Below are positions 35,148 to 43,904 of a stretch of DNA of 64,000 nt, in pieces. The notes below the pieces were generated by a model. It did no database searches and was not told the DNA's origin. It saw only the letters and a program-made list of their open reading frames with translations. The stretch is from the NCBI GenBank assembly GCA_040216885.1, contig JAVJOG010000004.1, positions 1 through 64,000 on the forward strand, given 5' to 3'. The DNA comes from Parvibaculum sp040216885. GTDB taxonomy: Bacteria > Pseudomonadota > Alphaproteobacteria > Parvibaculales > Parvibaculaceae. The position numbers and the translations under genes are program-made. How positions within the stretch are numbered: position 1 is the first letter of the stretch; each line of letters begins with the position of its first letter.

Positions 35148-35627
35148 ATGGCGCCGGATGAATTTGCAAACCTGCTCGCGCGCTTCTCCGCCGCCGCCAC
35201 GGCCGGCGACGGCGGGGCCTTCGCCGCCTGCTTCACCGAGGACGGCGTCTATCACGACTACATCTACGGCGATCACAAGGGCCGCGCAGAGATCGCCCAC
35301 ATGCTGGAAGAACTCTTCCACCGCGACGCGCGCGACTATGACTGGCGGATGATCGATCCGGTCTGCAACGGCAATCTGGGGTATGCCTGGTCGCTGTCGA
35401 AATTCGTCTCGACGCTCCCCCAATATGAGGGCAATCAGGTCGTGATCGACGGCATGAGCCGCTTCGAACTCCGCGACGGCCTGATCGCCGACTACCGCGA
35501 AAGCGTCAATGGCGGCGTCGCAATGGCGCAGCTCGGCGTCGAGGAACCCCGCCTCGCCGGCGTCCTGCGCAAATGGGCCCGCCAGTTGCGCGAGCGCCCC
35601 GAAGTCGCCCGCTACCTGAAATCCTGA
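35148..35627 (+). CDS. NTF2/SnoaL-like protein of the acyl-CoA cluster
   Basis: This 159-residue protein has the NTF2-like fold: helix FANLLARFSAAATAGDGGAF, then CFTEDGVYHDYIYGDHKGRA and the beta sheet around GYAWSLSKFVSTLP. The C-terminus SFRFELRDGLIADYRES-like segment (35455-35520) completes the cone. Proteins of this type include dehydratases and isomerases acting on polyketides or steroids. It lies between the acyl-CoA synthetase and two acyl-CoA dehydrogenase genes and is probably part of the same degradation route. Confidence 0.8.
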   Translation: MAPDEFANLLARFSAAATAGDGGAFAACFTEDGVYHDYIYGDHKGRAEIAHMLEELFHRDARDYDWRMIDPVCNGNLGYAWSLSKFVSTLPQYEGNQVVIDGMSRFELRDGLIADYRESVNGGVAMAQLGVEEPRLAGVLRKWARQLRERPEVARYLKS

Positions 35628-35744
35628 ACACCGGCGTTTACCCTTAAATGTCGCGCCTCTTACCCGCCGATGCCGGTTGCCTCGCCGGGACCGGTTGCTA
35701 TGCTGTCGCCACCCAAAAATCGAACCTTCAAGAAAGAGACTTCC

Positions 35745-36941
35745 ATGGAAGCGCTGGAAAAATTCCGTCAGGAAACAAGAGCCTGGCTGGAGGAGAACTG
35801 CCCGCCCTCGATGCGGACGCCGATGACCTCCGAGGACGAGACGGTCTGGGGCGGCCGCAACGCCAAATACGAGAACCCCGAGGCCAAGCTCTGGCTCGAC
35901 CGCATGGCCTCGCGCGGCTGGACGGCGCCCACCTGGCCGGCGGCCTATGGTGGCGGCGGTCTCTCGAAAGAGGAAAACCAGGTGCTCCAGCAGGAGCTGC
36001 GCCGCATCAGGGCGCGGCCCGCCTTGTCGAGCTTCGGCATCTGGATGCTTGGGCCGGCGCTGCTCGAATTCGCCAACGAGGAACAGAAGAAGGAACACCT
36101 GCCGAAAATCGTCCGCGGCGAAATCCGCTGGTGTCAGGGTTATTCCGAGCCCGGCGCCGGTTCCGACCTCGCCGGTCTGCAGACCAAATGCGAGGACAAG
36201 GGCGACCACTACCTCGTCAACGGCCAGAAGATCTGGACCTCCTATGCCGACAAGGCCGACTGGATTTTCTGCCTCGTCCGCACCGACCCCACGAAAAAGC
36301 ACGACGGCATCAGCTTCCTGCTCTTCGACATGGCGACGCCCGGCGTCGAGGCGCGCCCGATCAGCATGATCTCCGGCGCCTCGCCCTTCTGCGAAACCTT
36401 CTTCACCGATGTGAAGGTGCCGAAGGGCAATCTCGTCGGCGAACTCAACAAGGGCTGGACCATCGCCAAGCGCCTGTTGCAGCACGAGCGCGAGATGATT
36501 TCGGGCATGGGCCTCGGCGGCGCGGGTTCCGGCGCCGGCCTCGGCGGTCTCGAACAGGCGGCGAAGGACTATTACGGCGAGCAGAACGGCCGCGTCGCCA
36601 GCCCGTCGCTGCGCGACCGCATCACCCGCCAGAAGATGGACGGCAAGGCCTTCGCGCTGACGATGCAGCGTTCGGCCGAGGAAGCAAAAGCGGGCCAGGG
36701 CCCCGGCGCCGCCTCGTCGATCTTCAAGTATTACGGCACCGAGCTCAACAAGCGCCGCTTCGAACTGCTGCTCGAAATCATGGGCACCAAGGGCTTGGGC
36801 TGGGAGGGCGAAGGCTTTACCGGCGACGAAATCACGGTCACCCGCTCCTGGTTGCGCTCCAAGGGAAACTCGATCGAGGGCGGCACCAGCGAGGTGCAGC
36901 TCAACGTCGTTTCGAAGCGCGTCCTCGGCTTGCCGGACTGA
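35745..36941 (+). CDS. Acyl-CoA dehydrogenase, larger subunit type
   Basis: This 398-residue FAD enzyme introduces an alpha-beta double bond into acyl-CoA. It has the family motifs YSEPGAGSDLAGLQTK (about 134-149), QKIWTSYADKADWIFCLVRT and the C-terminal EGGTSEVQLNVVSKRVLGLP. An insert rich in Gly (GLGGAGSGAGLGG) sits before the helical domain. ATG 35745 has a purine-rich AAGAAAGAG site. A second, more divergent dehydrogenase follows, as in heteromeric alpha/beta enzymes such as FadE pairs for sterols or branched substrates. Confidence 0.92.
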   Translation: MEALEKFRQETRAWLEENCPPSMRTPMTSEDETVWGGRNAKYENPEAKLWLDRMASRGWTAPTWPAAYGGGGLSKEENQVLQQELRRIRARPALSSFGIWMLGPALLEFANEEQKKEHLPKIVRGEIRWCQGYSEPGAGSDLAGLQTKCEDKGDHYLVNGQKIWTSYADKADWIFCLVRTDPTKKHDGISFLLFDMATPGVEARPISMISGASPFCETFFTDVKVPKGNLVGELNKGWTIAKRLLQHEREMISGMGLGGAGSGAGLGGLEQAAKDYYGEQNGRVASPSLRDRITRQKMDGKAFALTMQRSAEEAKAGQGPGAASSIFKYYGTELNKRRFELLLEIMGTKGLGWEGEGFTGDEITVTRSWLRSKGNSIEGGTSEVQLNVVSKRVLGLPD

Positions 36942-37021
36942 GAAACGCCACACGGGAATTCGCGCGCGCTCCGGTGCGCGCGCCACCAATTCACACAAGA
37001 CAGCAAAGATACAGAAACGAA

Positions 37022-38161
37022 ATGGCACTTGTACTCACCGAGGAGCAGCAGCTCCTGCGCGACACCGCAACGCAGTTTTTCCAGGAGCGTTTGCCCATCG
37101 CCAATCTGCGCAAGCTGCGCGACACAAAGGACGCCACCGGCTTCGACCGCGCGATCTGGAAGGAGATGTCCGATCTCGGTTTTGCCGGCATCATGATTTC
37201 CGAAAAATACGGCGGCACCGATTTCGGCCCCGTCGGTCTCGGGCTCGTGCTCGAACAGGCCGGCCGCACGCTGGCCGCGAGCCCGCTGGTTTCCACCGTC
37301 CTGCTCTGCGGATCGGCCGTGCAGCTCGCCGGCAATGCGACGCAGCGCCAGGACATCCTCGCGGCCATCGCCGCCGGCGACCGCATCATGGCGCTGGCGC
37401 TGGAGGAAGGCCCACACCACAACCCGACCCGCATCGCCACCCGCGCCGAAGCCAGCGGCCAGGCCTTCAAGATCTCGGGCAAAAAGACCTTCGTTCTCGA
37501 CGGCCATGTCGCCGACCAGTTGATCGTCGCCGCCCGCACCTCCGGTAACGAAAATGACCGCGCCGGCATCACCCTCTTCCTCGTCGATCCGAAATCGGAC
37601 GGCGTGAAAATCTCGCGCACCCTGATGGTCGACAGCCGCAACGCCGCCGACATCTCCTTCGACGGCGTAACCGTGCCGTCAACCGCCGTGCTCGGCTCGG
37701 TCGATGGCGGCATCGACGTACTCGAACAGGTGCTCGACATCGCCCGCATCGGCATCTCGGCCGAAATGCTGGGTCTGGTGCAGGAGGTCTTCGACACCAC
37801 GCTTGCCTACCTGAAGGAGCGCAAGCAGTTCGGCAAGGTCATCGGTTCCTTCCAGGCGCTGCAGCACCGCATGGCAACGCTCTTCGCCGAGATCGAGCTT
37901 TGCCGCTCGGTCGTGCTCGACGCGCTCTCGGCGCTGGAAGCCCGGCGCAACGACGTGCCGCTGATCGCGAGCCTCGCCAAGGCCCGCCTTTCGGACACGG
38001 CAACCGTGATGACCAATGAAGGCCTGCAGATGCATGGCGGCATGGGCATGACCGACCAGTTCGACGTCGGCCTCTTCATGAAGCGTGCCCGTGTCGCCGC
38101 GGCGACTTTCGGCGACGGAAATTTCCACCGCGACCGTTATGCGTCGCTGGAAGGCTACTGA
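37022..38161 (+). CDS. Acyl-CoA dehydrogenase, second (beta-like) subunit
   Basis: This 379-residue protein has the acyl-CoA dehydrogenase fold: LTEEQQLLRDTATQFF at the N-terminus, DIARIGISAEMLGLVQEVFD, then KERKQFGKVIGSFQALQHRM and QMHGGMGMTDQFDVGLFMKR. The FAD-binding middle is weaker than in its neighbour (no SEPGAGSD). This supports a partner-subunit role in an alpha2beta2 enzyme. It is separated from the first subunit by 80 bp holding a GCGCGCGC hairpin (36962-36983). Confidence 0.9.
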   Translation: MALVLTEEQQLLRDTATQFFQERLPIANLRKLRDTKDATGFDRAIWKEMSDLGFAGIMISEKYGGTDFGPVGLGLVLEQAGRTLAASPLVSTVLLCGSAVQLAGNATQRQDILAAIAAGDRIMALALEEGPHHNPTRIATRAEASGQAFKISGKKTFVLDGHVADQLIVAARTSGNENDRAGITLFLVDPKSDGVKISRTLMVDSRNAADISFDGVTVPSTAVLGSVDGGIDVLEQVLDIARIGISAEMLGLVQEVFDTTLAYLKERKQFGKVIGSFQALQHRMATLFAEIELCRSVVLDALSALEARRNDVPLIASLAKARLSDTATVMTNEGLQMHGGMGMTDQFDVGLFMKRARVAAATFGDGNFHRDRYASLEGY

Positions 38162-38168
38162 CGATCCC

Positions 38169-38196
38169 GCGAACGTACCCCTCGGGGTACGTTCGC
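38169..38196. terminator. Perfect hairpin after the acyl-CoA dehydrogenase genes
   Basis: GCGAACGTACCCC and GGGGTACGTTCGC form a perfect 13-bp dyad with a two-base centre, eight bases after the stop. There is no T run, so it could be a processing or protein-binding site rather than an intrinsic terminator. The string GGGGTACGT recurs just downstream at 38215-38222. Confidence 0.5.
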
Positions 38197-38272
38197 CCAC
38201 AAGTCCACATGGCGGGGGTACGTGGTTCGTAAAATGTTGAAGGTCCTGTCCGGCCCGAACGCAAAACCGGCG

Positions 38273-38923
38273 ATGCGTATCTTGCCGCTTGTCGCCGCAT
38301 TGCTGGCGCTCGCCGTGCCGGCGCGCCCGGCCGCCGCCCATCCCCATGTCTGGATCGACCTGCGGACTGAGGCCCATGTCGACGCCGAGGGCCGCCTCGC
38401 CGCCGTCACCATCGTCTGGATTTTCGACGAGTTCTATTCGGCCTTCGCCCTTGACGGCCTCGAAAAGCCGGGCGGCGACTACAAGCCCGAGGACCTCGCG
38501 GCGCTGACCGACGTCAACATGTCGAACCTCGCCGAATTCGACTACTTCACCGAAGTGACGCAAGGCGGCGCGCCCGCATCCTTCGGCGAACCGCGCGATG
38601 CGCATTCGACATGGAACGAGGAAAGCGGCCGCCTGACGCTCACCTTCACATTGCCGATCGCCGAACCGCGCCCCGCAACCGGCGAAGCGCCGGCGGCCTA
38701 CCGCGTCTACGATCCCTCCTACTACATTTCGATCGACTACACCGAAAAGGACGCCCTGCGCATCGTCGGCGAAGCAGCCGCCCGCTGCGAGGCTTCCGTC
38801 GAAACGCCCAATGTCGAGAATGTCTGGACGACGCTGCCCGAGGCCGCCTTCACCAGCGGCCAGTCGCAAATGGGCGCGATGTTCGCCGCCACGGCGACGC
38901 TGACCTGCCGGGCCGCCGAATGA
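38273..38923 (+). CDS. DUF1007 family periplasmic protein
   Basis: This protein belongs to DUF1007, which occurs next to NicO-type nickel/cobalt transporters. It has a signal peptide (MRILPLVAALLALAVPARPA, cut before HPHVW) and the family start AHPHVWIDLRTEAHVD. The segment VWIFDEFYSAFALDGL and the ending YDPSYYISIDYTEKDAL are also typical. The N-terminal histidines of the mature protein (HPHVW) could bind metal. Starts at GTG 38222 or ATG 38234 are possible, the former with GGGGG upstream; ATG 38273 gives the best signal peptide. Confidence 0.85.
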   Translation: MRILPLVAALLALAVPARPAAAHPHVWIDLRTEAHVDAEGRLAAVTIVWIFDEFYSAFALDGLEKPGGDYKPEDLAALTDVNMSNLAEFDYFTEVTQGGAPASFGEPRDAHSTWNEESGRLTLTFTLPIAEPRPATGEAPAAYRVYDPSYYISIDYTEKDALRIVGEAAARCEASVETPNVENVWTTLPEAAFTSGQSQMGAMFAATATLTCRAAE

Positions 38924-39894
38924 AGAGCCTGCTGCGGAAAACCGCACTGTCGGCGCTCGTCCTCGTTGCCGCCGCCGCCGCAACGACGGCGCTGGCGCAA
39001 AGCCCCTTCGCGCTGCCGGATGCCGGTGCACCGCCGCCCGAGCCCGGCTTCTTCGCCGGTCTCTCGCGCTACATAATGGCGATGCAGCAGGAATATTACC
39101 GCGCCATGGCCGGCGCGCTGCGCGCGGTCAACCTGCAAGGCTCGCTCGCCGCCGCATGGGGTCTCGTCTCGATCTCGTTCCTTTATGGCGTCTTCCACGC
39201 CGCCGGCCCAGGCCACGGCAAGGTCATCGTCACCTCCTGGCTGCTCGCCGACGAACGCGAAGTGAAGCGCGGCATCCTGATCGCCTTCCTCTCCGCTTTC
39301 GCGCAGGCCGTCACCGCGATCCTCGTCGTCGGCATCCTGGCGCTCGCCCTCGGCATGACGCAGCGCGCCACCGCCGACATCGTGCCGATTATCGAGCGCT
39401 TGAGCTTCGCGTTGATTGCCGGCGTCGGCGCCTGGCTCATCTGGCGCGCCTTCCGCCCGTCTCACGATCACGGCCACGATCGCACGCACCGCCATCATGA
39501 CCATGCGCATGACCACGCCCATCTGCCGACGCCCGTCGAGCTTCGCAAGGCGCGCGGCCTGAAAGGCATGGCCGCGGTCATCCTTTCGGTCGGCCTGCGT
39601 CCCTGCAGCGGCGCGATACTGGTGCTGCTCTTCGCGGTCACGCAGCAGGCCTTCCATATCGGCGTCCTCTCGGCTTTCGCCATGTCGGTCGGAACCGCGA
39701 TCACGGTCTCGGGCCTCGCACTTCTCACCGTCGCCTCGAAAAACGGCGCGCTGCGCCTTGCCGGCCGCATCGACAGCCCCTGGACGCAGCGTCTGGAACG
39801 CACCCTGCGGATCGCCGGCGGCGGCTTCATTCTGCTCTTCGGATTGTTCCTGCTGGTCGGCTCCTTCACGCTGCCGCGTCAGCCGCTTTTCTGA
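38920..39894 (+). CDS. NicO-family nickel/cobalt transporter
   Basis: This 324-residue membrane protein has about six helices and the NicO signature SFLYGVFHAAGPGHGKVIVT (about 85-104). A histidine-rich cytoplasmic or periplasmic loop HDHGHDRTHRHHDHAHDHAH (about 186-205) precedes the second half with SVGLRPCSGAILVLLFA. It resembles RcnA-type exporters but lacks a gene that would prove nickel or cobalt. A signal-like N-terminus is present. It overlaps DUF1007 by 4 bp (ATGA), so the two are coupled. Confidence 0.88.
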   Translation: MKSLLRKTALSALVLVAAAAATTALAQSPFALPDAGAPPPEPGFFAGLSRYIMAMQQEYYRAMAGALRAVNLQGSLAAAWGLVSISFLYGVFHAAGPGHGKVIVTSWLLADEREVKRGILIAFLSAFAQAVTAILVVGILALALGMTQRATADIVPIIERLSFALIAGVGAWLIWRAFRPSHDHGHDRTHRHHDHAHDHAHLPTPVELRKARGLKGMAAVILSVGLRPCSGAILVLLFAVTQQAFHIGVLSAFAMSVGTAITVSGLALLTVASKNGALRLAGRIDSPWTQRLERTLRIAGGGFILLFGLFLLVGSFTLPRQPLF

Positions 39895-40011
39895 ACGCCG
39901 GGCCCTATCGACAAGCCCTGCCCCCCGCCCCATACTGCCCCCCGAAAACCGGCGCCGCGCTTCGGCGCGAACGGCGCTCCCGAAGACGAACAAACAAGCT
40001 AGAGACAAACG

Positions 40012-40248
40012 ATGGCCGACGAGAAGACCAGCGACGCCCCCGAGCGCATCACCGTCCTCGCGCGCGATTTCACCCCCGCCGCGATGGAGTTCCACCGCCG
40101 GAACATGAGCGAGAAGGGCTATCGCATGGAAGGCCAGATCGTGCAGCGCAAGTTCCAGATGATCGAGGGGCTCGGCGCGCCGAAAGACCTCTTCGACGGT
40201 GAAGCCTTCTACGCCGTCACCTTTGTCCGCAAGGGCATCGAGAAGTGA
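40012..40248 (+). CDS. Small conserved protein
   Basis: This 78-residue soluble protein reads ITVLARDFTPAAMEFHRRNM, then GYRMEGQIVQRKFQMIEG and AFYAVTFVRKGIEK. I recall similar short proteins in alphaproteobacteria without a known function. Its stop overlaps the GTG start of the next gene, so the two are probably translated together. Confidence 0.75.
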   Translation: MADEKTSDAPERITVLARDFTPAAMEFHRRNMSEKGYRMEGQIVQRKFQMIEGLGAPKDLFDGEAFYAVTFVRKGIEK

Positions 40249-40709
40249 CCCCGCCGCCCTTCGACAGGGCGGAAGAGACACCCGCCGGCGGCGAAACGGC
40301 GAGCGGGGAAAACCGGATCGGCCGCTGGACGTTGTTTCGCGACGTCGCCGTCCTCCAGGGCAAGCTGGTTCTCGACAATATCAAGGATCTGGTGCTGGTG
40401 CCGGTCTCGATCGGCGCCGCGGCAATCTCCCTTTTCAACCGCGACGGCGACACCGGCCGACAGTTCTATCACGTCCTCCACGCGGCGCGGCGCATGGAAG
40501 ACTGGCTCGACAAATACGGAGACGCAGACCGCATTCCGGCCCCGCCCTTTGCGCAAGGACAGGACGGAGAAAGCATCGACGCGCTGATCGACCGCGTCGA
40601 GGATCTCGTGAAGCGTCAATACGAACGCGGCGGCGTAACGGCAAACGCCAAGGATTCGATCGACCGCGCGCTTGATGCGCTGCAGGAAAAGCTCGCACGC
40701 CGTCCTTGA
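40245..40709 (+). CDS. Conserved protein of unknown function
   Basis: This 154-residue protein has a Pro/Glu-rich start, one moderately hydrophobic helix (LVLDNIKDLVLVPVSIGAAA) and then a charged helical part including FNRDGDTGRQFYHVLHAARR and DALIDRVEDLVKRQYERGGV. The GTG at 40245 overlaps the preceding stop (GTGA). I do not recognise a named family. The pair may act at the membrane. Confidence 0.75.
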   Translation: MTPPPFDRAEETPAGGETASGENRIGRWTLFRDVAVLQGKLVLDNIKDLVLVPVSIGAAAISLFNRDGDTGRQFYHVLHAARRMEDWLDKYGDADRIPAPPFAQGQDGESIDALIDRVEDLVKRQYERGGVTANAKDSIDRALDALQEKLARRP

Positions 40710-40943
40710 TGAACGCCATTATTTCCGGCGGGTTTCCGCCATTCTCCGGCATCCACCCGCGGACAAACCCGTTGACTTGGCCAGTCTTATCCTGTTGTCT
40801 TTCCGGGCAATCGGCATTTTGGCCTGGCTTGGCTGCTCCGCCCTTCGGGCCCTTTCAAGACTCCCAAAAGATCAGGTTGTACGACGCCGCGCGATAGGCG
40901 CGCGGTTATTGACGCATGCAAATGCGTTTGAGGAGACGAAGAA
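40710..40943 (+). promoter_or_regulatory. Long structured leader of the cold-shock gene
   Basis: The 234-base interval has no gene. It holds a TTGACT at about 40772 with a weak -10 seventeen bases later, then two adjacent hairpins: CCGCGC-N7-GCGCGG at about 40888-40906 and ACGCAT-GCAA-ATGCGT at 40912-40927. The second ends just before the GAGGAG ribosome site. Long structured leaders are usual for cold-shock genes, where folding changes with temperature. Confidence 0.5.
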
Positions 40944-41147
40944 ATGGCGACAGGTATCGTGAAGTGGTTCAACGGCCAGAAAGGTTACGGCTTCATTCAG
41001 CCGTCCGACGGCGGCCGCGATGTGTTCGTTCACATCAGCGCCGTGGAGCGCGCTGGCCTCAGCACGCTGAACGAGGGCCAGAAGGTCAACTACGAACTCG
41101 TGACTGAAAAAGGCAAGACGTCCGCCGCCAACCTGACGGTCGCGTAA
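40944..41147 (+). CDS. Cold-shock protein (CspA family)
   Basis: This 67-residue single-stranded nucleic-acid-binding protein has both RNP motifs: KGYGFIQPS (RNP1, about 13-21) and VFVHISAVERAGL (RNP2). It acts as an RNA chaperone that melts secondary structure. A GAGGAG ribosome site precedes the ATG, and a strong terminator follows. It is a single-gene unit. Confidence 0.97.
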   Translation: MATGIVKWFNGQKGYGFIQPSDGGRDVFVHISAVERAGLSTLNEGQKVNYELVTEKGKTSAANLTVA

Positions 41148-41171
41148 GCCTTCATCTTTCGATGGATCGGA

Positions 41172-41205
41172 TGGCCGGGCCTTGCGCCCGGCCATTTTCG
41201 TTTTG
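41172..41205 (+). terminator. Rho-independent terminator of the cold-shock gene
   Basis: Arms TGGCCGGGC and GCCCGGCCA form a 9-bp stem with loop CTTGC, followed by TTTTCGTTTT. It begins 25 bp after the stop codon. Confidence 0.9.
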
Positions 41206-41207
41206 TC

Positions 41208-41342
41208 TTACTTCTTCTTGCCGCCCTTGCCGATGGCGGCCACGGGCGAAGGCGCGGGCACAGGACCGCCCTTCTTTTTCATGTTCTTGTCCGCCTTCGG
41301 CTTCTTGGCTTCTCGATTGCTCTTCTTCTGACCCTTGGCCAA
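41208..41342 (-). CDS. Small lysine-rich conserved protein
   Basis: A TTG start with AGGAGG six bases upstream gives a 44-residue protein, MAKGQKKSNREAKKPKADKN, ending in KKKGGPVPAPSP and GKGGKKK. I recall short proteins of the MAKGQxRSNxEAKKPK type in many proteobacteria; function is unknown. The strong ribosome site and family-typical MAKGQ opening favour this start over an upstream ATG that adds 21 residues. It is convergent with the cold-shock gene. Confidence 0.7.
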   Translation of the reverse strand: MAKGQKKSNREAKKPKADKNMKKKGGPVPAPSPVAAIGKGGKKK

Positions 41343-41593
41343 AATTGACCTCCTGTTGAAACGCAGAATCGCGCGCCAGACGGCCGCGCCTGCCTGCGCA
41401 GCCAATCACAAGCCCCGTCGCAACGCAACGTCCGCACATGGCGTCGTTTTGCGGCGTTCGCCGCTCTGTTGCGAAAAAACTTGGCTCAGGCGGTTCATCT
41501 CACCTCGTCATTCGCGTTACGCTGCCTATATGTTCCGGAACCGGCACCGGAGGACAGTCGCCGGAATAATCACTGGCGACGAAGAGTCTGTTT

Positions 41594-42886
41594 ATGAAAG
41601 AGATTTTTCCGCGCGCGGGCGGGAACGCATTCGAATCGGCGGATACCGGCAGCAAGGCACAACGGCGCGGCGCGCTGAAGGAACGCTATCTTGCCACACG
41701 CGCCGCCACCGAGGCGCTTGCCGAGCCGCTGAGCGCCGAGGATCAGACAATCCAGTCGATGCCCGACGCCAGCCCCGCGAAATGGCACCGGGCGCACACG
41801 ACGTGGTTCTTCGAAACTTTTCTTCTCCTGCCCCGCCTGCCGGGCTATGCGCCTTTCGACGAGCGCTATCACTATCTCTTCAACTCCTATTACGAAGCGC
41901 TGGGCGAGCGGCACCCGCGCCCGGCGCGCGGGCTGATCACGCGGCCCTCCGCGAGCGATATCGCGGTCTGGCGCGCGCATGTCGACGAGGCGATGCTGCG
42001 CCTGCTCGACGATGGCCCCGAAGAGATCGGCGATCTGGTCGAACTCGGGATCGCCCATGAACAGCAGCATCAGGAATTGTTGCTGACCGACATCAAGCAC
42101 GCCTTCTCGCTCAACCCCACGCTTCCCGTCTATGTCGCCCGCGCGCGCAAGCCCGCCGCCAACGACGCCGCGCCGAAGCAGCGCTGGTACGAGATTGCCG
42201 AAGGCATCTACCCGATCGGTCGCGACGGCGCGGGTTTCGCCTTCGACAATGAGGGCCCCCGCCACAATGTTTTCCTGAACGGCGCGAAAATCGCGACGCG
42301 GCCGGTCAGCGTCGGCGAATACATGGACTTCATCGCCGATGGTGGTTACCGCCGCCCGGAATTCTGGCTCGCCGACGGCTGGGACGCGGTGCGCGCCAAC
42401 GGCTGGACCGCGCCCGCCTACTGGCAGTGCGACGAGGCAAACCCGGCGGCTTTCACACTGCACGGCGTGCTCCCGCTGCGCGAGGACGAACCGGTCGTAC
42501 ATGTGAGCGGCTACGAAGCCGCCGCCTATGCGGCCTGGGCCGGCAATCGCCTGCCGACGGAAGCCGAATGGGAGACGGCCGCCCGCGAACACGCGCCGGA
42601 AAACAGCCGCGAGCCGTCGCTTGCCTTTCACCCCGGCCCGCTGGCGCATGGCTTCACGCAGGACGTCTGGGAATGGACGTCGAGCGCCTATGCGCCCTAT
42701 CCGGGCTTCAAGCCCGCCAGGGGCGCGGTCGGCGAATACAACGGCAAATTCATGGTCAACCAGATGGTCTTGCGCGGTCGTTCCTGCGCAACGCCGCCCG
42801 GCCATGAACGCCTGACCTACCGCAACTTCTTCGCGCCCGGCGCGCGCTGGCAGTTCAGCGGTTTCAGACTGGCGGAGGACCTGTGA
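41594..42886 (+). CDS. egtB: Ergothioneine biosynthesis sulfoxide synthase EgtB
   Basis: EgtB couples hercynine with a thiol, using iron and O2, in ergothioneine synthesis. The 430-residue protein has the DinB-like iron site. One histidine is in WHRAHTTWFFETFLL (about 58-72) and the HxxxH pair is in GIAHEQQHQELLLTD. The C-terminal sulfatase-modifying/FGE-like domain contains YPIGRDG, NRLPTEAEWETAARE and RSCATPPGHERLTYRNFF. It overlaps egtD by 4 bp, forming a two-gene pathway. No egtC or egtE lies in the window, and some EgtB types do not need EgtC. Confidence 0.93.
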   Translation: MKEIFPRAGGNAFESADTGSKAQRRGALKERYLATRAATEALAEPLSAEDQTIQSMPDASPAKWHRAHTTWFFETFLLLPRLPGYAPFDERYHYLFNSYYEALGERHPRPARGLITRPSASDIAVWRAHVDEAMLRLLDDGPEEIGDLVELGIAHEQQHQELLLTDIKHAFSLNPTLPVYVARARKPAANDAAPKQRWYEIAEGIYPIGRDGAGFAFDNEGPRHNVFLNGAKIATRPVSVGEYMDFIADGGYRRPEFWLADGWDAVRANGWTAPAYWQCDEANPAAFTLHGVLPLREDEPVVHVSGYEAAAYAAWAGNRLPTEAEWETAAREHAPENSREPSLAFHPGPLAHGFTQDVWEWTSSAYAPYPGFKPARGAVGEYNGKFMVNQMVLRGRSCATPPGHERLTYRNFFAPGARWQFSGFRLAEDL

Positions 42887-43863
42887 GCGGAAGCATTGAA
42901 AATCGTCCGGAAGAACTTCGGGACTTCGAACCCTCGCTCGGCGAGTTTCGCGACGGCGTGATCGAAGGTCTTTCGGCGCCCGCCAAGACCCTGCCCTGCA
43001 AGTTCCTCTACGACGACCGCGGCTCGCATCTCTTCGACGAGATTTGCGAGCAGCCCGAATATTATCCGACGCGCACCGAGACCGGCATCCTGAAGCGGCA
43101 TGCCCGCGACATCGCCCGCACGCTCGGCCCCGAGGTACGCCTTGTCGAATTCGGCTCCGGCGCCGGCATCAAGATTCGTCTTCTGCTGCGCGCGCTTGAA
43201 AGCCCCGCCGTCTGCCTGCCGGTCGATATTTCGCGTGAGCACCTGCTTGCCGCGAGCGCCGCGCTTGCCCGCGACTTCCCCCATATTCGCATCGCGCCGG
43301 TCTGCGCCGACTACACGGCGCATTTCGAACTGCCGGAACTTCCCGGCGTGACCTATCGCTCGACGGCCGCCTTCTTCCCCGGCTCCACCATCGGCAATTT
43401 CACGAGAGCCGAGGCGGTCGAATTTCTGGACGGCACGCGCGAACTTCTCGGAAGCGGCGCCACGATGATCGTCGGTGTCGACCTCATCAAGAACGAAGAC
43501 ACGCTGCGCGCCGCCTATGACGATGCGGCCGGCGTCACGGCCGCCTTCAATCTCAACCTGCTGCGCCGGATCAACCGCGATCTGGGCGGATCGTTCGACC
43601 TTTCCCGCTTCCGCCACGAAGCCCGCTGGAACACGGAACTGTCGCGTATCGAAATGCACCTTGTCAGCCTGCGCGAGCAGGATGTCGTCGTCGGACGCCG
43701 GTCCTTTCCGTTCCGCGCCGGCGAGACGATCCACACCGAGAATTCGCACAAATACAGCCTCGAGGGTTTCCGCGATCTGGCCGCCGAGGCGGGCTATGAG
43801 ACGATCGACGTCTGGACCGACGAAAGTCGCCTCTTCAGCGTTCACGCGCTTCGTGCACAATAG
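42883..43863 (+). CDS. egtD: L-histidine N(alpha)-methyltransferase EgtD
   Basis: EgtD trimethylates histidine to hercynine with three SAM molecules. The 326-residue protein has the DUF2260 fold: FLYDDRGSHLFDEICEQPEY (about 42-61), SAM motif LVEFGSGAGIKIRLLL, FFPGSTIGNFTRAEA and the C-terminal HTENSHKYSLEGF. The GTG start overlaps the egtB stop. With egtB it supplies the core of ergothioneine synthesis, an antioxidant pathway. Confidence 0.95.
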   Translation: MSGSIENRPEELRDFEPSLGEFRDGVIEGLSAPAKTLPCKFLYDDRGSHLFDEICEQPEYYPTRTETGILKRHARDIARTLGPEVRLVEFGSGAGIKIRLLLRALESPAVCLPVDISREHLLAASAALARDFPHIRIAPVCADYTAHFELPELPGVTYRSTAAFFPGSTIGNFTRAEAVEFLDGTRELLGSGATMIVGVDLIKNEDTLRAAYDDAAGVTAAFNLNLLRRINRDLGGSFDLSRFRHEARWNTELSRIEMHLVSLREQDVVVGRRSFPFRAGETIHTENSHKYSLEGFRDLAAEAGYETIDVWTDESRLFSVHALRAQ

Positions 43864-43904
43864 AAGCCGACATTCCGTCGCAACCGGCAAAGCGCGAGGC
43901 CCCC

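Noticed and set aside
36962..36983. GCGCGCGC-TCCGGT-GCGCGCGC hairpin between the acyl-CoA dehydrogenase genes
   Set aside because: It is a simple GC repeat with no T run; the two genes probably form one message. It is kept only as a note.
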